Below, one piece after another: positions 7,596-15,837 of a stretch of 64,000 bases of DNA. The stretch comes from JBMNTP01 sp050945795 (lineage in GTDB: Bacteria > Bacillota > Clostridia > Christensenellales > MGBC116941). Numbering within the stretch: position 1 is the stretch's first letter; each line of letters starts with the position of its first letter. The notes beneath the pieces were generated by a model that saw only the letters and a list, made by a program, of their open reading frames with translations, did not search any database and was not told where the DNA came from. The stretch lies in NCBI GenBank assembly GCA_050945795.1, contig JBMNTP010000002.1, forward strand, positions 1-64,000, in the 5' to 3' direction. Position numbers and translations under genes: made by a program.

Positions 7596-8366
7596 TTATT
7601 CCTCCGCCTTATCCGGCATCCTTACCGCAACGCCACGCTCTGATAGATACTCCTTAAGCTCCATTATACCAAGCTCCTGAAAGTGGAACAGCGAAGCCGC
7701 GAGCGCCGCATCGGCTCCCGCCTCAAATACATCGAGAAAATGCTTGCTTTCGCCCGCCCCGCCCGACGCTATAACAGGTATATTTACAGCCGCCGCTACC
7801 TTGCCGGTTATCTCTGTATCATAGCCCGCCTTTGTGCCGTCAGCGTCCATGCTGGTAAGGAGTATCTCACCGGCTCCGCGCCTTTCAACTTCTTTCGCCC
7901 ACTCTTCAGCGTCAAGTCCGGTGAATATGCGCCCTCCGTTTTTTACCACCTCAAAACGGCCGTCGCGTCTTTTGCAGTCTATCGCCACCACAATGCACTG
8001 GCTGCCGAAGGTATCAGCGGCTCGGCTTATAAGCGACGGATCGTTTATAGCCGCCGAATTAATGCTAACCTTATCCGCCCCGTATTTAAGTACGCGGCGA
8101 ATGTCGGCTAATTCGGTTATTCCGCCGCCAACGGTAAACGGTATAAACACCTGCTCCGCCACCTTCTTAACAACCTCAAGCATGGTCTCCCTGCCCTCGT
8201 GCGTCGCCGTTATGTCAAGGAGTACCAGCTCGTCGGCGCCCTCGGCGTTGTATCGCTTGGATACCTCAACAGGATCGCCGGCATCTGTTATATTAACGAA
8301 ATTAACTCCTTTAACCACTCTTCCCGCCTTAACGTCAAGGCAGGGTATAATTCTTTTAGTAAGCAT
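7596..8366 (-). CDS. hisF: Imidazole glycerol phosphate synthase cyclase subunit HisF
   Basis: This 256-residue TIM barrel is the synthase half of the HisHF enzyme. It joins ammonia to PRFAR to make imidazole glycerol phosphate and AICAR in histidine biosynthesis. Both catalytic aspartates are present, Asp11 in IIPCLDV and Asp130 or so in VVAIDCKR. The phosphate-binding motifs TVGGGI and IASGGAG are intact. It lies 8 bases after hisH. No other his genes are in the window, so the pair is detached from the rest of the pathway and instead follows a glutamine-synthetase-like gene and an ANTAR regulator. Confidence 0.96.
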   Translation of the reverse strand: MLTKRIIPCLDVKAGRVVKGVNFVNITDAGDPVEVSKRYNAEGADELVLLDITATHEGRETMLEVVKKVAEQVFIPFTVGGGITELADIRRVLKYGADKVSINSAAINDPSLISRAADTFGSQCIVVAIDCKRRDGRFEVVKNGGRIFTGLDAEEWAKEVERRGAGEILLTSMDADGTKAGYDTEITGKVAAAVNIPVIASGGAGESKHFLDVFEAGADAALAASLFHFQELGIMELKEYLSERGVAVRMPDKAEE

Positions 8367-8374
8367 ATTCCCTC

Positions 8375-8992
8375 CTAAATACTCGCGAAATTATCAAGCA
8401 TTCTAAGCCCCGATGCGCCGCTTTTCTCGGGATGAAACTGCGTAGCGAAAAGCGCCCCTCCATCCCATACGGCGCTAGTAAAAATTCCGCCGTAGTCGGT
8501 AATGCCGGCGGCGCAATGAGGCGCTTCACTGCGAAGGCAGTACGAATGCACAAAATAAAAATATGTATCGTTAAGCCCCTTAAATAAAGGGCAGTCAGGC
8601 TTTACTGATTTTACGATATTCCAGCCTACATGCGGCTTTTTAAGGCGGGTATCAAGCAGCTTTATATCCCCCTCAAACGCAGAAAGTCCTCCATGCATAC
8701 CACCTTCCTCACTTGTGTCGAACAACAGCTGCATACCAAGGCATATGCCTAGAAACGGCTTTTTGGCAGCTATGGCGTCTAAAACCGCCTGCTTAAGCGG
8801 AAAAAGCGATATGCGCTCTATAGCTCCGGCAAAAGCGCCTACGCCAGGCAACACAACATGCGTCGCGAGCTTTATATCGCTGCTTTGCCGGCTTACGCGC
8901 GCATTGTATCCCAAGTATTCAAACGCCTTTTGTGCGCTCCTTAGATTGCCCATGCCATAGTCGATTATTACTATATTCCGAGCCTTTTTCAT
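8375..8992 (-). CDS. hisH: Imidazole glycerol phosphate synthase glutaminase subunit HisH
   Basis: This 205-residue class I glutamine amidotransferase supplies ammonia from glutamine to HisF. The triad is visible: Cys84 in GICLGMQLLF, and His187 and Glu189 in QFHPEKSG. The oxyanion strand PGVGAF is present near residue 49. The ATG overlaps the stop of the ANTAR gene by 4 bases, so translation is coupled. Length and motifs are normal, and I expect an active enzyme. Confidence 0.95.
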   Translation of the reverse strand: MKKARNIVIIDYGMGNLRSAQKAFEYLGYNARVSRQSSDIKLATHVVLPGVGAFAGAIERISLFPLKQAVLDAIAAKKPFLGICLGMQLLFDTSEEGGMHGGLSAFEGDIKLLDTRLKKPHVGWNIVKSVKPDCPLFKGLNDTYFYFVHSYCLRSEAPHCAAGITDYGGIFTSAVWDGGALFATQFHPEKSGASGLRMLDNFASI

Positions 8993-9558
8993 TCGCCGCT
9001 TAGCTCCTCAAGGATTCTGCCCGCCACGCTCGCCATGCGCTCCCCCCGCTCCATACTAAGCGTTTGCAGCCGCCTGTGCGTCTCCACCTCGCTCATGCCG
9101 CGCGCCTCCATTAAAGCGCATTTCGCCTTGCATATTATCTTTGTTTCTTCCAGCGAGCGCGTCAGCTCGCTTATCTGCTTTTCCAGCCTGTTCATGCTAG
9201 AGCGCATACTGAATATTACATCTATGGTCTGCAATATTATACCCGGCGGCGAATTGAAATCAAGGAGTATTATATCGGCCGCCGTTTGCCTTATATTTTC
9301 AAGCTCGCTCTGCGAGCCTAGCATTATAACGTTACTGGTTGAATAAGCGGCATTTGCCACTTCTATGCCCGGCATATCCTCAAGCTTGCATGTCACTATT
9401 AATATAGCAGGCTGACTGGTCTGTACGCGGCGTATAGCCTCACGGCCTTTAGCGCATACGAAAAGCACATCATGGCGCGCCGCGCTCAAAATGCCGCATA
9501 ACGCGTCCCCTACGGAGAGAGGCGCGGCTATTATTATTCCTCTCTGGTAAATATCCAT
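8989..9558 (-). CDS. ANTAR-domain antiterminator with pseudo-receiver
   Basis: This 189-residue protein has a response-regulator-like N-terminal domain (about 5-115), a short coiled coil (118-140) and a C-terminal ANTAR domain (about 135-185; KAKCALMEARGMSEVETHRRL). ANTAR proteins bind paired RNA hairpins with six-base loops and prevent transcription termination. The receiver lacks the acidic pair after strand 1 (IIIAAP) and the phosphorylated aspartate after strand 3 (ILIVTCKLED), so it cannot be switched by phosphorylation in the usual way. AmiR is a known pseudo-receiver ANTAR protein controlled by a bound partner. Here the gene follows the degenerate glutamine synthetase by 17 bases, making that protein the obvious candidate partner. 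Confidence 0.9.
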   Translation of the reverse strand: MDIYQRGIIIAAPLSVGDALCGILSAARHDVLFVCAKGREAIRRVQTSQPAILIVTCKLEDMPGIEVANAAYSTSNVIMLGSQSELENIRQTAADIILLDFNSPPGIILQTIDVIFSMRSSMNRLEKQISELTRSLEETKIICKAKCALMEARGMSEVETHRRLQTLSMERGERMASVAGRILEELSGE

Positions 9559-9575
9559 AAGTATCCTTCCGCCGT

Positions 9576-10817
9576 CTACAGTTTCAAATACCTGTCCATC
9601 TCCCAGTCATGTACCTGCCCGTCGTATTCACGATACTCACGCCTTTTACAATCAATATACATTTCAACAGCGTCCCGCCCCATCCATTCGTTCAAACGTG
9701 GGCTGCTTTCCATAAGCTGCACAGCCTCCAAAAGACTGCGCGGCATAGCAGAGTGTTTTTCGCCTCGGCGCAGCTCTATATCGCCTTTTTCAATGCCGTA
9801 AAGACCCGCCCTTATCGCCGTCGCCAGCGTCAGATAAGGGTTTGCCGCCGCATCAGGCCACATAAGCTCTACATATATGTCCTCCGGCCCGCAGTTCCCG
9901 ACCAGACGCGCCAACCTTCCGCCGCTTTTTAGCAGGCGTTTATATGAATTGACGGTAGGGTTTGTTATTGCCGCCATATCGCCTGCGCATTCTAAAACGC
10001 CGCTTAAAAACATATAAGCGGTTTCGCTTAATCCTTTGCCGGCCTCCGCTTTATAAAAGGCATTGTCGCCATCAAGGCTTAGGCGCAGGCTCATATCCGA
10101 GCCGTATAAGGCGCCTTTAGGCATAGGCATAAACGTAGCGTGCAGCCCGTGACGTGCGGCTATTGTGCGCGCTACCATTTTAAAGGTAGCTATGCCGTCT
10201 GCCGTGCGAACAGCGCCATCCGGCTTAAAACTTATCTCATGTTGCCCCGCATCTTTGCAATGGTATAACGCCTCAATCTCAAAGCCCATATCTTCCATTG
10301 TAAAACACATATCTCTTCTTACGCCGTCGCCTAAATCGCTCGGCTCGGCGCTTAAATACGCTGCGTCGTCATTAAAGGTATAAAGAGGCCGCCCGCGGTC
10401 GTCTGTTTGAAAAAGGTAGAATTTGCAACTCGCCGCTATCCTTGGAATATAACCCTTGGACTTGGCCTTTTGGGCAGCGCTTTTAAGCATCTGCCTGGCG
10501 TCGGCGAAAAACGGGCGTCCATCCGGCTGTTTTATGTCACATATTATCCTTGAAACTCTAGCCTTTTGCGGCCGCCATGGCAATATAGAAAACGTATCAA
10601 GGTCAGGAGCCAGTATAAGGCTCTCGCCTTTGCCTTCGCCATAGCCAAAAAGCGGTGCGTTAATTTCAATGCCGTTGTCAACTGCGTTTTCCACACGGCT
10701 GCCGGCAACGGCAAGGTTTTTAAGCGTGCCGAATAAATCGGTAAACTGCATTCTTATAAAACGCACATCATTATCTTTTATCAGCTGCATTATGTCATGC
10801 TTGTCAAAGACAGCCAT
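9576..10817 (-). CDS. Glutamine synthetase-like protein, predicted catalytically dead
   Basis: This 413-residue protein aligns end to end with type I glutamine synthetase (Bacillus GlnA is 444), for example IRMQFTDLFGTLKN, PDLDTF, RRDM, GQHEISF, HGLHATFMP and NPTVNSYKRL. Key catalytic parts are missing. The E-x-E-F metal pair is S-C-K-F (130-133), and the HHE glutamate is Cys187. The GSGMH histidine is Ser243, and the NRS/RIP arginine region is shortened by about a dozen residues around 297-312. Glu194 and Glu317 remain. Four of six metal ligands are therefore lost and synthesis of glutamine is unlikely. I infer a sensor or regulatory role together with the ANTAR protein encoded directly downstream. 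A divergent ligase with another substrate is possible but less likely. Confidence 0.88.
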   Translation of the reverse strand: MAVFDKHDIMQLIKDNDVRFIRMQFTDLFGTLKNLAVAGSRVENAVDNGIEINAPLFGYGEGKGESLILAPDLDTFSILPWRPQKARVSRIICDIKQPDGRPFFADARQMLKSAAQKAKSKGYIPRIAASCKFYLFQTDDRGRPLYTFNDDAAYLSAEPSDLGDGVRRDMCFTMEDMGFEIEALYHCKDAGQHEISFKPDGAVRTADGIATFKMVARTIAARHGLHATFMPMPKGALYGSDMSLRLSLDGDNAFYKAEAGKGLSETAYMFLSGVLECAGDMAAITNPTVNSYKRLLKSGGRLARLVGNCGPEDIYVELMWPDAAANPYLTLATAIRAGLYGIEKGDIELRRGEKHSAMPRSLLEAVQLMESSPRLNEWMGRDAVEMYIDCKRREYREYDGQVHDWEMDRYLKL

Positions 10818-10840
10818 ATCGGCACCTCATATACAACTCA

Positions 10841-10872
10841 GGCGTTCCGCGCGCAATGAACGCATGAACGCC
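10841..10872 (-). promoter_or_regulatory. Leader hairpin upstream of GS-like gene
   Basis: GGCGTTC and GAACGCC form a perfect 7-base-pair stem in the 5' leader of the GS-like operon, between the promoter and the ATG. No U-run follows it, so it is not an intrinsic terminator. Its loop does not show the A1/G4 six-base pattern. Function is unknown. Confidence 0.4.
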
Positions 10873-10887
10873 TTTGTTATAAAAAAT

Positions 10888-10917
10888 ATTATATCACGCA
10901 TAAACTTACCGGCGCAA
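10888..10917 (-). promoter_or_regulatory. Promoter of the GS-like/ANTAR/hisHF operon
   Basis: On the minus strand TTGCGC (10912-10917) and TATAAT (10888-10893) are 18 bases apart. Predicted transcription starts near 10881 and gives a leader of about 65 bases. Confidence 0.6.
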
Positions 10918-11064
10918 CAGCCGCGCTAACCGACGTTTTCTCCAAAAACAGCTATATTTTAAAAAATCGCCCGTCCGACTCAATAAGATGTTAAAATAAA
11001 CATATACGGCGACATATTCGCTTAATCCTATAAAACAAAAGCATTAAAAACCGGAGGTGCTTCA

Positions 11065-12249
11065 ATGTCTCAAACAGTTGTATTAGCCGGAGCGGTACGC
11101 ACGGCGATAGGTAAATTCGGCGGTTCTCTTGCAAAGGTACCCGCCGTAGATCTTGGTGCGGTGGTTATAAAAGAGGCGCTGCGCCGCGCGAACGTACCTC
11201 CCGAGCAGGTTGATGAAGTGTTTATGGGTTGCGTGCTGCAAGCCGGGCTGGGCCAAAACGTGGCGCGGCAGTCAGCAATAGCCGCCGGCATACCTGTAGA
11301 GGTTCCGGCGCTTACAGTAAACAATGTTTGCGGCTCCGGCCTTAAAAGCGTTAATATAGCCGCCTCGCTTATAGCGGCGGGGGAGGCGGATATAATAGTA
11401 GTCGGTGGAACTGAAAACATGTCCGCCGCACCTTATCTTTTGCCCTCTGCGCGTTTTGGCTACCGCATGGGCAACGGCGCGGCAATAGACTCCATGGTAT
11501 ACGACGCTTTAACAGACGCCTTCGCCGGATATCATATGGGCATAACCGCTGAAAATGTAGCTGAGAAGTTTGGCATAAGCCGCGAGGAGCAGGACGAATT
11601 CGCCGCTATGAGTCAACAAAAGTGTGAGGCGGCGCAAAAAGCCGATAAATTCGATACTGAAATAACACCGGTGAAAATAAAGATTAAAAAGGACACAGTG
11701 CTTTTCGACAAAGATGAATATCCACGAGACGGCGTAACGGCGAGCGGTCTTTCGGGGCTGCGGCCTGCCTTTAAGCCAGACGGCACCGTAACCGCCGCAA
11801 ACGCTTCCGGCATAAACGACGGCGCCGCCGCTATCGTGCTTATGAGCCAAAGCAAGGCGGCAGAGCTTGGCGTAACACCTATGGCGGTATATATGGGCGG
11901 CGCATCTGCCGGCGTTGAGCCTGCTGTAATGGGTATAGGCCCGGCAGCGAGCACTAAAAAGCTGCTTTCAAAGCTCAAGCTTTCTATAAACGATATAGAT
12001 CTTATAGAGGCGAACGAGGCGTTTGCCGCACAGGCTTTAGCAGTAGGCAAGCTGCTTGAATGGGACGCGGCGCGCGTAAACGTCAACGGCGGGGCTATAG
12101 CTCTCGGACATCCTGTAGGCGCGTCGGGCTGCCGTATACTTGTTACGCTTATGCATGAAATGCAGCGCTCCGGTAAAAGGCGCGGTCTAGCTACACTATG
12201 CGTGGGCGGGGGCATGGGCGTTTCCTGCATAGTAGAGAGGGCCGACTAA
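11065..12249 (+). CDS. thlA: Acetyl-CoA acetyltransferase (thiolase)
   Basis: This 394-residue biosynthetic thiolase condenses two acetyl-CoA into acetoacetyl-CoA, the first step towards butyrate or hydroxybutyrate. The nucleophile is Cys89 in NNVCGSGLKS. The second active-site motifs are GGAIALGHPVGASG and CVGGGMG near the C terminus. The ATG has GGAGGTG 6 bases upstream. Hbd follows 45 bases downstream on the same strand, so the two form a C4-pathway pair. Crotonase, butyryl-CoA dehydrogenase and Etf are not in the window. Confidence 0.96.
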   Translation: MSQTVVLAGAVRTAIGKFGGSLAKVPAVDLGAVVIKEALRRANVPPEQVDEVFMGCVLQAGLGQNVARQSAIAAGIPVEVPALTVNNVCGSGLKSVNIAASLIAAGEADIIVVGGTENMSAAPYLLPSARFGYRMGNGAAIDSMVYDALTDAFAGYHMGITAENVAEKFGISREEQDEFAAMSQQKCEAAQKADKFDTEITPVKIKIKKDTVLFDKDEYPRDGVTASGLSGLRPAFKPDGTVTAANASGINDGAAAIVLMSQSKAAELGVTPMAVYMGGASAGVEPAVMGIGPAASTKKLLSKLKLSINDIDLIEANEAFAAQALAVGKLLEWDAARVNVNGGAIALGHPVGASGCRILVTLMHEMQRSGKRRGLATLCVGGGMGVSCIVERAD

Positions 12250-12294
12250 AAAACAGCATTGCCTTTTATATCAATTAAGCGGGAGGTAGTTACA

Positions 12295-13143
12295 ATGATT
12301 GTCGGTATAATTGGAGCGGGAACTATGGGAGCGGAAATAGCGCAGGTGTTCGCCTCGTCCGGCAAGTATGAGGTAAAGCTGTGCGATATGACCAACGCTT
12401 TAGCGCAGTCCGGCAATGATAAAATATCGGCACGATTGAGCCGCGCTGTGCAAAGAGGCAGAATTACGCAGGAACAAGCGGCGTCCGCCCTTGAAAAAAT
12501 AACGCCGGGCACCATTTCCCTCGCGGCTGATTGCTCGCTTATTATCGAAGCGGTTCAGGAGAAAATAGCGACTAAAAAAGCTGTTTTTGAATCTCTTATG
12601 GATTTATGCTCAAAAGATACCATCTTTACCTCAAACACCTCCTCGCTTTCTCTTACCGACCTTTCAAAGGGGCTAGACAGGCCGGTTATAGGTATGCACT
12701 TTTTTAACCCCGTATCGGTAATGGAGCTTGTTGAAGTCATACCCCCTCATAATACGCCGCAGCAAACGCTAAACCGTATACTCTCTATAATTGAGAGCAT
12801 AGGCAAAACTCCCGTTATAATGAAAGACGCTGCCGGCTTTGTAGTAAACCGCCTGCTTATACCCATGATAAACGAAGCAGCGGCGATATACTCTGAAGGC
12901 GTAGCCGACGCAAAGGGCATAGATACCGCCATGCGGCTAGGCGCCAATCATCCGATAGGCCCGCTGGCGCTCGCCGACCTTATAGGGCTTGATGTCTGCC
13001 TCGCTGTACTTGAGGTATTGCAGCTTGAAACAGGCGACTCTAAATACCGTCCGCATCCTCTTTTAAAAGCAATGGTTCGTGACGGAAAGCTGGGCAGAAA
13101 AAGCGGCTGCGGCTTCTATGATTATCCGCATAAAAAGGCATAA
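12295..13143 (+). CDS. hbd: 3-hydroxybutyryl-CoA dehydrogenase
   Basis: The 282-residue product has the typical clostridial length. It reduces acetoacetyl-CoA to 3-hydroxybutyryl-CoA. The nucleotide fold GAGTMG is at residues 7-12, and the catalytic histidine is about residue 135 in GMHFFNPV. The start ATG at 12295 was chosen because GGGAGG lies just upstream and the GAGTMG spacing fits the family. A TTG 36 bases earlier is also open but has no ribosome binding site. Confidence 0.95.
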   Translation: MIVGIIGAGTMGAEIAQVFASSGKYEVKLCDMTNALAQSGNDKISARLSRAVQRGRITQEQAASALEKITPGTISLAADCSLIIEAVQEKIATKKAVFESLMDLCSKDTIFTSNTSSLSLTDLSKGLDRPVIGMHFFNPVSVMELVEVIPPHNTPQQTLNRILSIIESIGKTPVIMKDAAGFVVNRLLIPMINEAAAIYSEGVADAKGIDTAMRLGANHPIGPLALADLIGLDVCLAVLEVLQLETGDSKYRPHPLLKAMVRDGKLGRKSGCGFYDYPHKKA

Positions 13144-13155
13144 ACGCATAAATAT

Positions 13156-13185
13156 ATCCGGCATACCAAAACCGGTATGCCGGAT
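13156..13185 (+). other. 12-base-pair perfect stem-loop after hbd
   Basis: ATCCGGCATACC and its exact inverse close a six-base loop. No T-run follows on the plus strand. It may stabilise the 3' end of the thlA-hbd mRNA or act together with the terminator 50 bases further on. Confidence 0.5.
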
Positions 13186-13238
13186 TAACTATATCGCTAT
13201 TTAATATTTTATTTCATATTCGACTTATAAATCGGAAT

Positions 13239-13268
13239 CCGGCACTCAGCCGGTCCTTTTTTGTCTTT
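13239..13268 (+). terminator. Intrinsic terminator of the thlA-hbd transcript
   Basis: CCGGC-ACTCA-GCCGG is followed by TCCTTTTTTGTCTTTT. Stem, short loop and T-rich tail match an intrinsic terminator on the plus strand, just before the convergent nagB stop. Confidence 0.75.
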
Positions 13269-13285
13269 TCATTCGTGTTTACACG

Positions 13286-14020
13286 TTAATACTCGTATCC
13301 TATAATGTCGGCAAGCTGCTTATCTATAATTACCGTCGCGTCCGGATGCATTTTAATCATGGTGGCGGGATTATCGGTATTAACCGTATCGTTCATAATC
13401 ACGCCGGATATCGCCTCGGCTTTTCTTTCGCCTGTTGCGATTAATATAATACGCCTTGCCTTCATAATATCGCCAAGCCCCATGGTAACAGCGCGCCTTG
13501 GCACGTCATCACAGCATGGGAAAAAGCGGGAATTGGCCTCAATCGTACTGTCGCTCAACTCTTCTATATACGCCCCACAATACAGCGCCGGCCCCGGCTC
13601 ATTAAACCCTATATGTCCGTCCGCCCCAACGCCTAAAAGCTGTATATCTATCGGCGCTTGCTCAATCTGACGCCTAAACTCTTTAATGTTTTCATCCATA
13701 TTGCCAATGCCGCAAGGAACAATTGTATTTTTCTTTTCGATATTTATATGATCAAAAAGATAGCAGTCCATAAAATATCTGTAGCTTTGCGGATGCTCCG
13801 CGCCAAGTCCGACATATTCATCCAGATTTATTGTGCATACTTTGGAGAAATCCACCTCTCCAGCTTTATTCTTCTTTATAAGATAATCGTATATACCTCT
13901 TACGCTGTCCCCCGTTGCCAGACCCAACCTCGCATCCGGCTTTTGTATAATGACATTTAGCACCATACCGCCGGCTATCTTACTCGATTCCTCAAAACTT
14001 TCGGTTATAATTACTCGCAT
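13286..14020 (-). CDS. nagB: Glucosamine-6-phosphate deaminase
   Basis: This 244-residue enzyme converts glucosamine-6-phosphate to fructose-6-phosphate and ammonia, opposing GlmS. Family motifs are TGDSVRGIYDYL, NLDEYVGL with the catalytic Asp, GIGNMDENI, and GVGADGHIGFNEPG. GGAGGGG precedes the ATG. No nagA or transporter is adjacent, and it is flanked by a convergent terminator and the dehydrogenase terminator, so it is probably a single-gene transcript. Confidence 0.95.
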   Translation of the reverse strand: MRVIITESFEESSKIAGGMVLNVIIQKPDARLGLATGDSVRGIYDYLIKKNKAGEVDFSKVCTINLDEYVGLGAEHPQSYRYFMDCYLFDHINIEKKNTIVPCGIGNMDENIKEFRRQIEQAPIDIQLLGVGADGHIGFNEPGPALYCGAYIEELSDSTIEANSRFFPCCDDVPRRAVTMGLGDIMKARRIILIATGERKAEAISGVIMNDTVNTDNPATMIKMHPDATVIIDKQLADIIGYEY

Positions 14021-14189
14021 AGCGCATCCCCTCCATATAAGCTGCCGACATAAATGCCGGCGTCTACCGCCAATTTTTAATACCGTCTGACTATTGTATT
14101 TACCGCGGCTAACGCTTATGTATATCTTTCATATTAACAATGTACCGCACATGCGTCAATGCAAAATTTATCGCAGCCTTTATAAAACA

Positions 14190-14220
14190 AAACGGCAGGC
14201 CGCTATACAACCCGCCGTTT
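14190..14220 (-). terminator. Terminator of the zinc dehydrogenase gene
   Basis: Read on the minus strand, AAACGGC...GCCGTTT forms a stem (inner GG/CC pairs add to it) followed by TGTTTTATA. It lies 80 bases after the dehydrogenase stop. Confidence 0.65.
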
Positions 14221-14300
14221 CATGTAATTAAAATAACCGTACAGCCGCAAATTTCGGCTTAAATCTTGTTTATCCGCTTCTAAAACTTCTACCTCCAAGC

Positions 14301-15317
14301 TTAGATGGAGATCATTACCTTCATAACGTCATCGGGGTTTTCTTCTATAAATTTGAATGCTTCGTCCAGCTCGTCTATGCCGTAACGCTGCGTCGCAAAG
14401 CCTTGCAGTTTAACCTTCTTTTCCTGTACCAGCCGTATAGCGTCGGAAAAATCCTCAAATACATACATCATATGGCCTATGAGGCTTATCTCCTGCCTTT
14501 GCAGCACCGGCATCTCTATTTCAATAGGATATTTGAAGTTGCCGGTCACTATAATCTTTGAGGATGGCCTTGCCGCTTCAAGTATCGACAGTATCGAGCC
14601 GCGCGTCGCAGCGCAGTCTATTATAACATCCGCCTTTCTCATGCCAAACGCTTCTTCTATGCACTCTTTAAGCGGACGCTCGGCGGTATTAACGCAATGG
14701 TTTATGCCGCATTCCTTAGCGTAATCAAGCTTTTTCTGGTTTATATCCGTTATCATAACATCGGCCGCGCCCATAGCTTTAGCACTCTGAGCTACAAGAT
14801 TACCTATTGTACCCGCGCCTACCACAACCACATTCTGCCCCGATATATCGCCCGCCCGCTTTACACATCCTACGCCTACCGCAAGCGGCTCTATAAGCGC
14901 CGTCTCGTCGGTGTCAAGTCCGTCGCAGGGGTGCAAGCAGAAGGTCTCAAGCACTGCGTATTCCCTGGCAAGGCCATCTAGATGTACGCCCAATACCTTT
15001 AGGTTTTCACATACATTAAAGCGCCCGGATTTACAGGGATAGCACTCGTCGCAAAATATCTGAGGCTCTACCGTTACATTATCCCCCTTAGAAAATCCTA
15101 CTACATCCTTGCCCACCTTTTCTACTACCGCCGCCACCTCATGCCCTATGATTACAGGATAAGTCATATACTTATGCAGCCCGCGATACATCTGTATATC
15201 TGAGCCGCAAATGCCGAATTGCCGTATCTTTACCAATACCTGATTATCCGCCGGTTCCGGAACCGGAACATCACTTATTTCAAATGTATAAGGCGCCGTA
15301 AGAACAATCTGTTTCAT
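14301..15317 (-). CDS. Zinc-dependent medium-chain polyol/sugar dehydrogenase
   Basis: This 338-residue MDR-superfamily alcohol dehydrogenase is closest in pattern to sorbitol/L-iditol and galactitol-phosphate dehydrogenases. The catalytic zinc ligands appear as GICGSDIQMY and GHEVAAVV. A structural zinc loop has CDECYPCKSGRFNVC, and the cofactor fold is VVGAGTIGNLVAQSAKAMGA, suggesting NAD. The exact polyol cannot be read. A strong promoter with a LacI-type operator on its start site lies 400 bases upstream (15721-15764), so it is probably induced by the sugar sensed by the adjacent LacI protein. Confidence 0.85.
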   Translation of the reverse strand: MKQIVLTAPYTFEISDVPVPEPADNQVLVKIRQFGICGSDIQMYRGLHKYMTYPVIIGHEVAAVVEKVGKDVVGFSKGDNVTVEPQIFCDECYPCKSGRFNVCENLKVLGVHLDGLAREYAVLETFCLHPCDGLDTDETALIEPLAVGVGCVKRAGDISGQNVVVVGAGTIGNLVAQSAKAMGAADVMITDINQKKLDYAKECGINHCVNTAERPLKECIEEAFGMRKADVIIDCAATRGSILSILEAARPSSKIIVTGNFKYPIEIEMPVLQRQEISLIGHMMYVFEDFSDAIRLVQEKKVKLQGFATQRYGIDELDEAFKFIEENPDDVMKVMISI

Positions 15318-15720
15318 GTTTTATCCTCCCAAATATATGTGGATGCGCCCGTTACGCGCGTTGTACTTGTTAAGCTGTTTTTCTGCCGTCGCGGCTAAAG
15401 GTGCGGCCTTTTATTACAATAAATCCGCCGACTCCGCCAGCCTTTACACCTATTAATATACCTCATACCCTCCGCCGCATACCAAAAACCGATATCCAAA
15501 TACTAAATCCGCCGCCTACGCCTTGCCTAAACGCAATTTGCGATAGCTTCAGCGGCGCCGAGTATCATAAGCCGGCATAGCCGCGTATAATCACTTAAGG
15601 CAAGCCGCTTTAACACCGCCGCGCGGTTATAAATATTCAGCTGTTTCTTATGTAATATTAATCTGTCGGTACGTCGATTCTTCTTTTCTGAAGGAAGAGA
15701 AAACGGTATTAAAAGCATCG

Positions 15721-15732
15721 TTTAACGTTATA
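15721..15732 (-). promoter_or_regulatory. Candidate LacI operator at dehydrogenase promoter
   Basis: TTTAACGTTATA matches the palindrome TTTAACGTTAAA at 10 of 12 positions. It sits directly after the -10 box of the promoter at 15736-15764, the position where a repressor blocks initiation. Two further TTTAACGTTA sites flank the other side of the lacI gene. Confidence 0.6.
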
Positions 15733-15735
15733 CTG

Positions 15736-15764
15736 ATAATATTAAAAATATATAGCCGTGTCAA
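15736..15764 (-). promoter_or_regulatory. Near-consensus promoter upstream of the dehydrogenase
   Basis: On the minus strand TTGACA (15759-15764) and TATTAT (15736-15741) are separated by 17 bases. This is the closest match to the consensus that I found in the window, which fits a promoter held down by a repressor. Confidence 0.7.
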
Positions 15765-15837
15765 GCGTAAATAATACTAAAACACGCCACATAAGTAAGG
15801 TATTTTTATTAATACATATATAATTCTGATATGAATA

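Larger units (their letters stand above)
15318..15837 (-). other. Intergenic region with dehydrogenase leader
   Basis: These 520 bases hold the promoter and operator at 15721-15764 and then an inferred untranslated leader of about 400 bases before the dehydrogenase. A 63-codon reading frame (15527-15718) has no ribosome binding site and no recognisable product. I see no riboswitch or terminator in the leader. Confidence 0.4.

Noticed and set aside
15527..15718. 63-codon frame in the dehydrogenase leader
   Set aside because: It has no ribosome binding site, and the composition looks non-coding.
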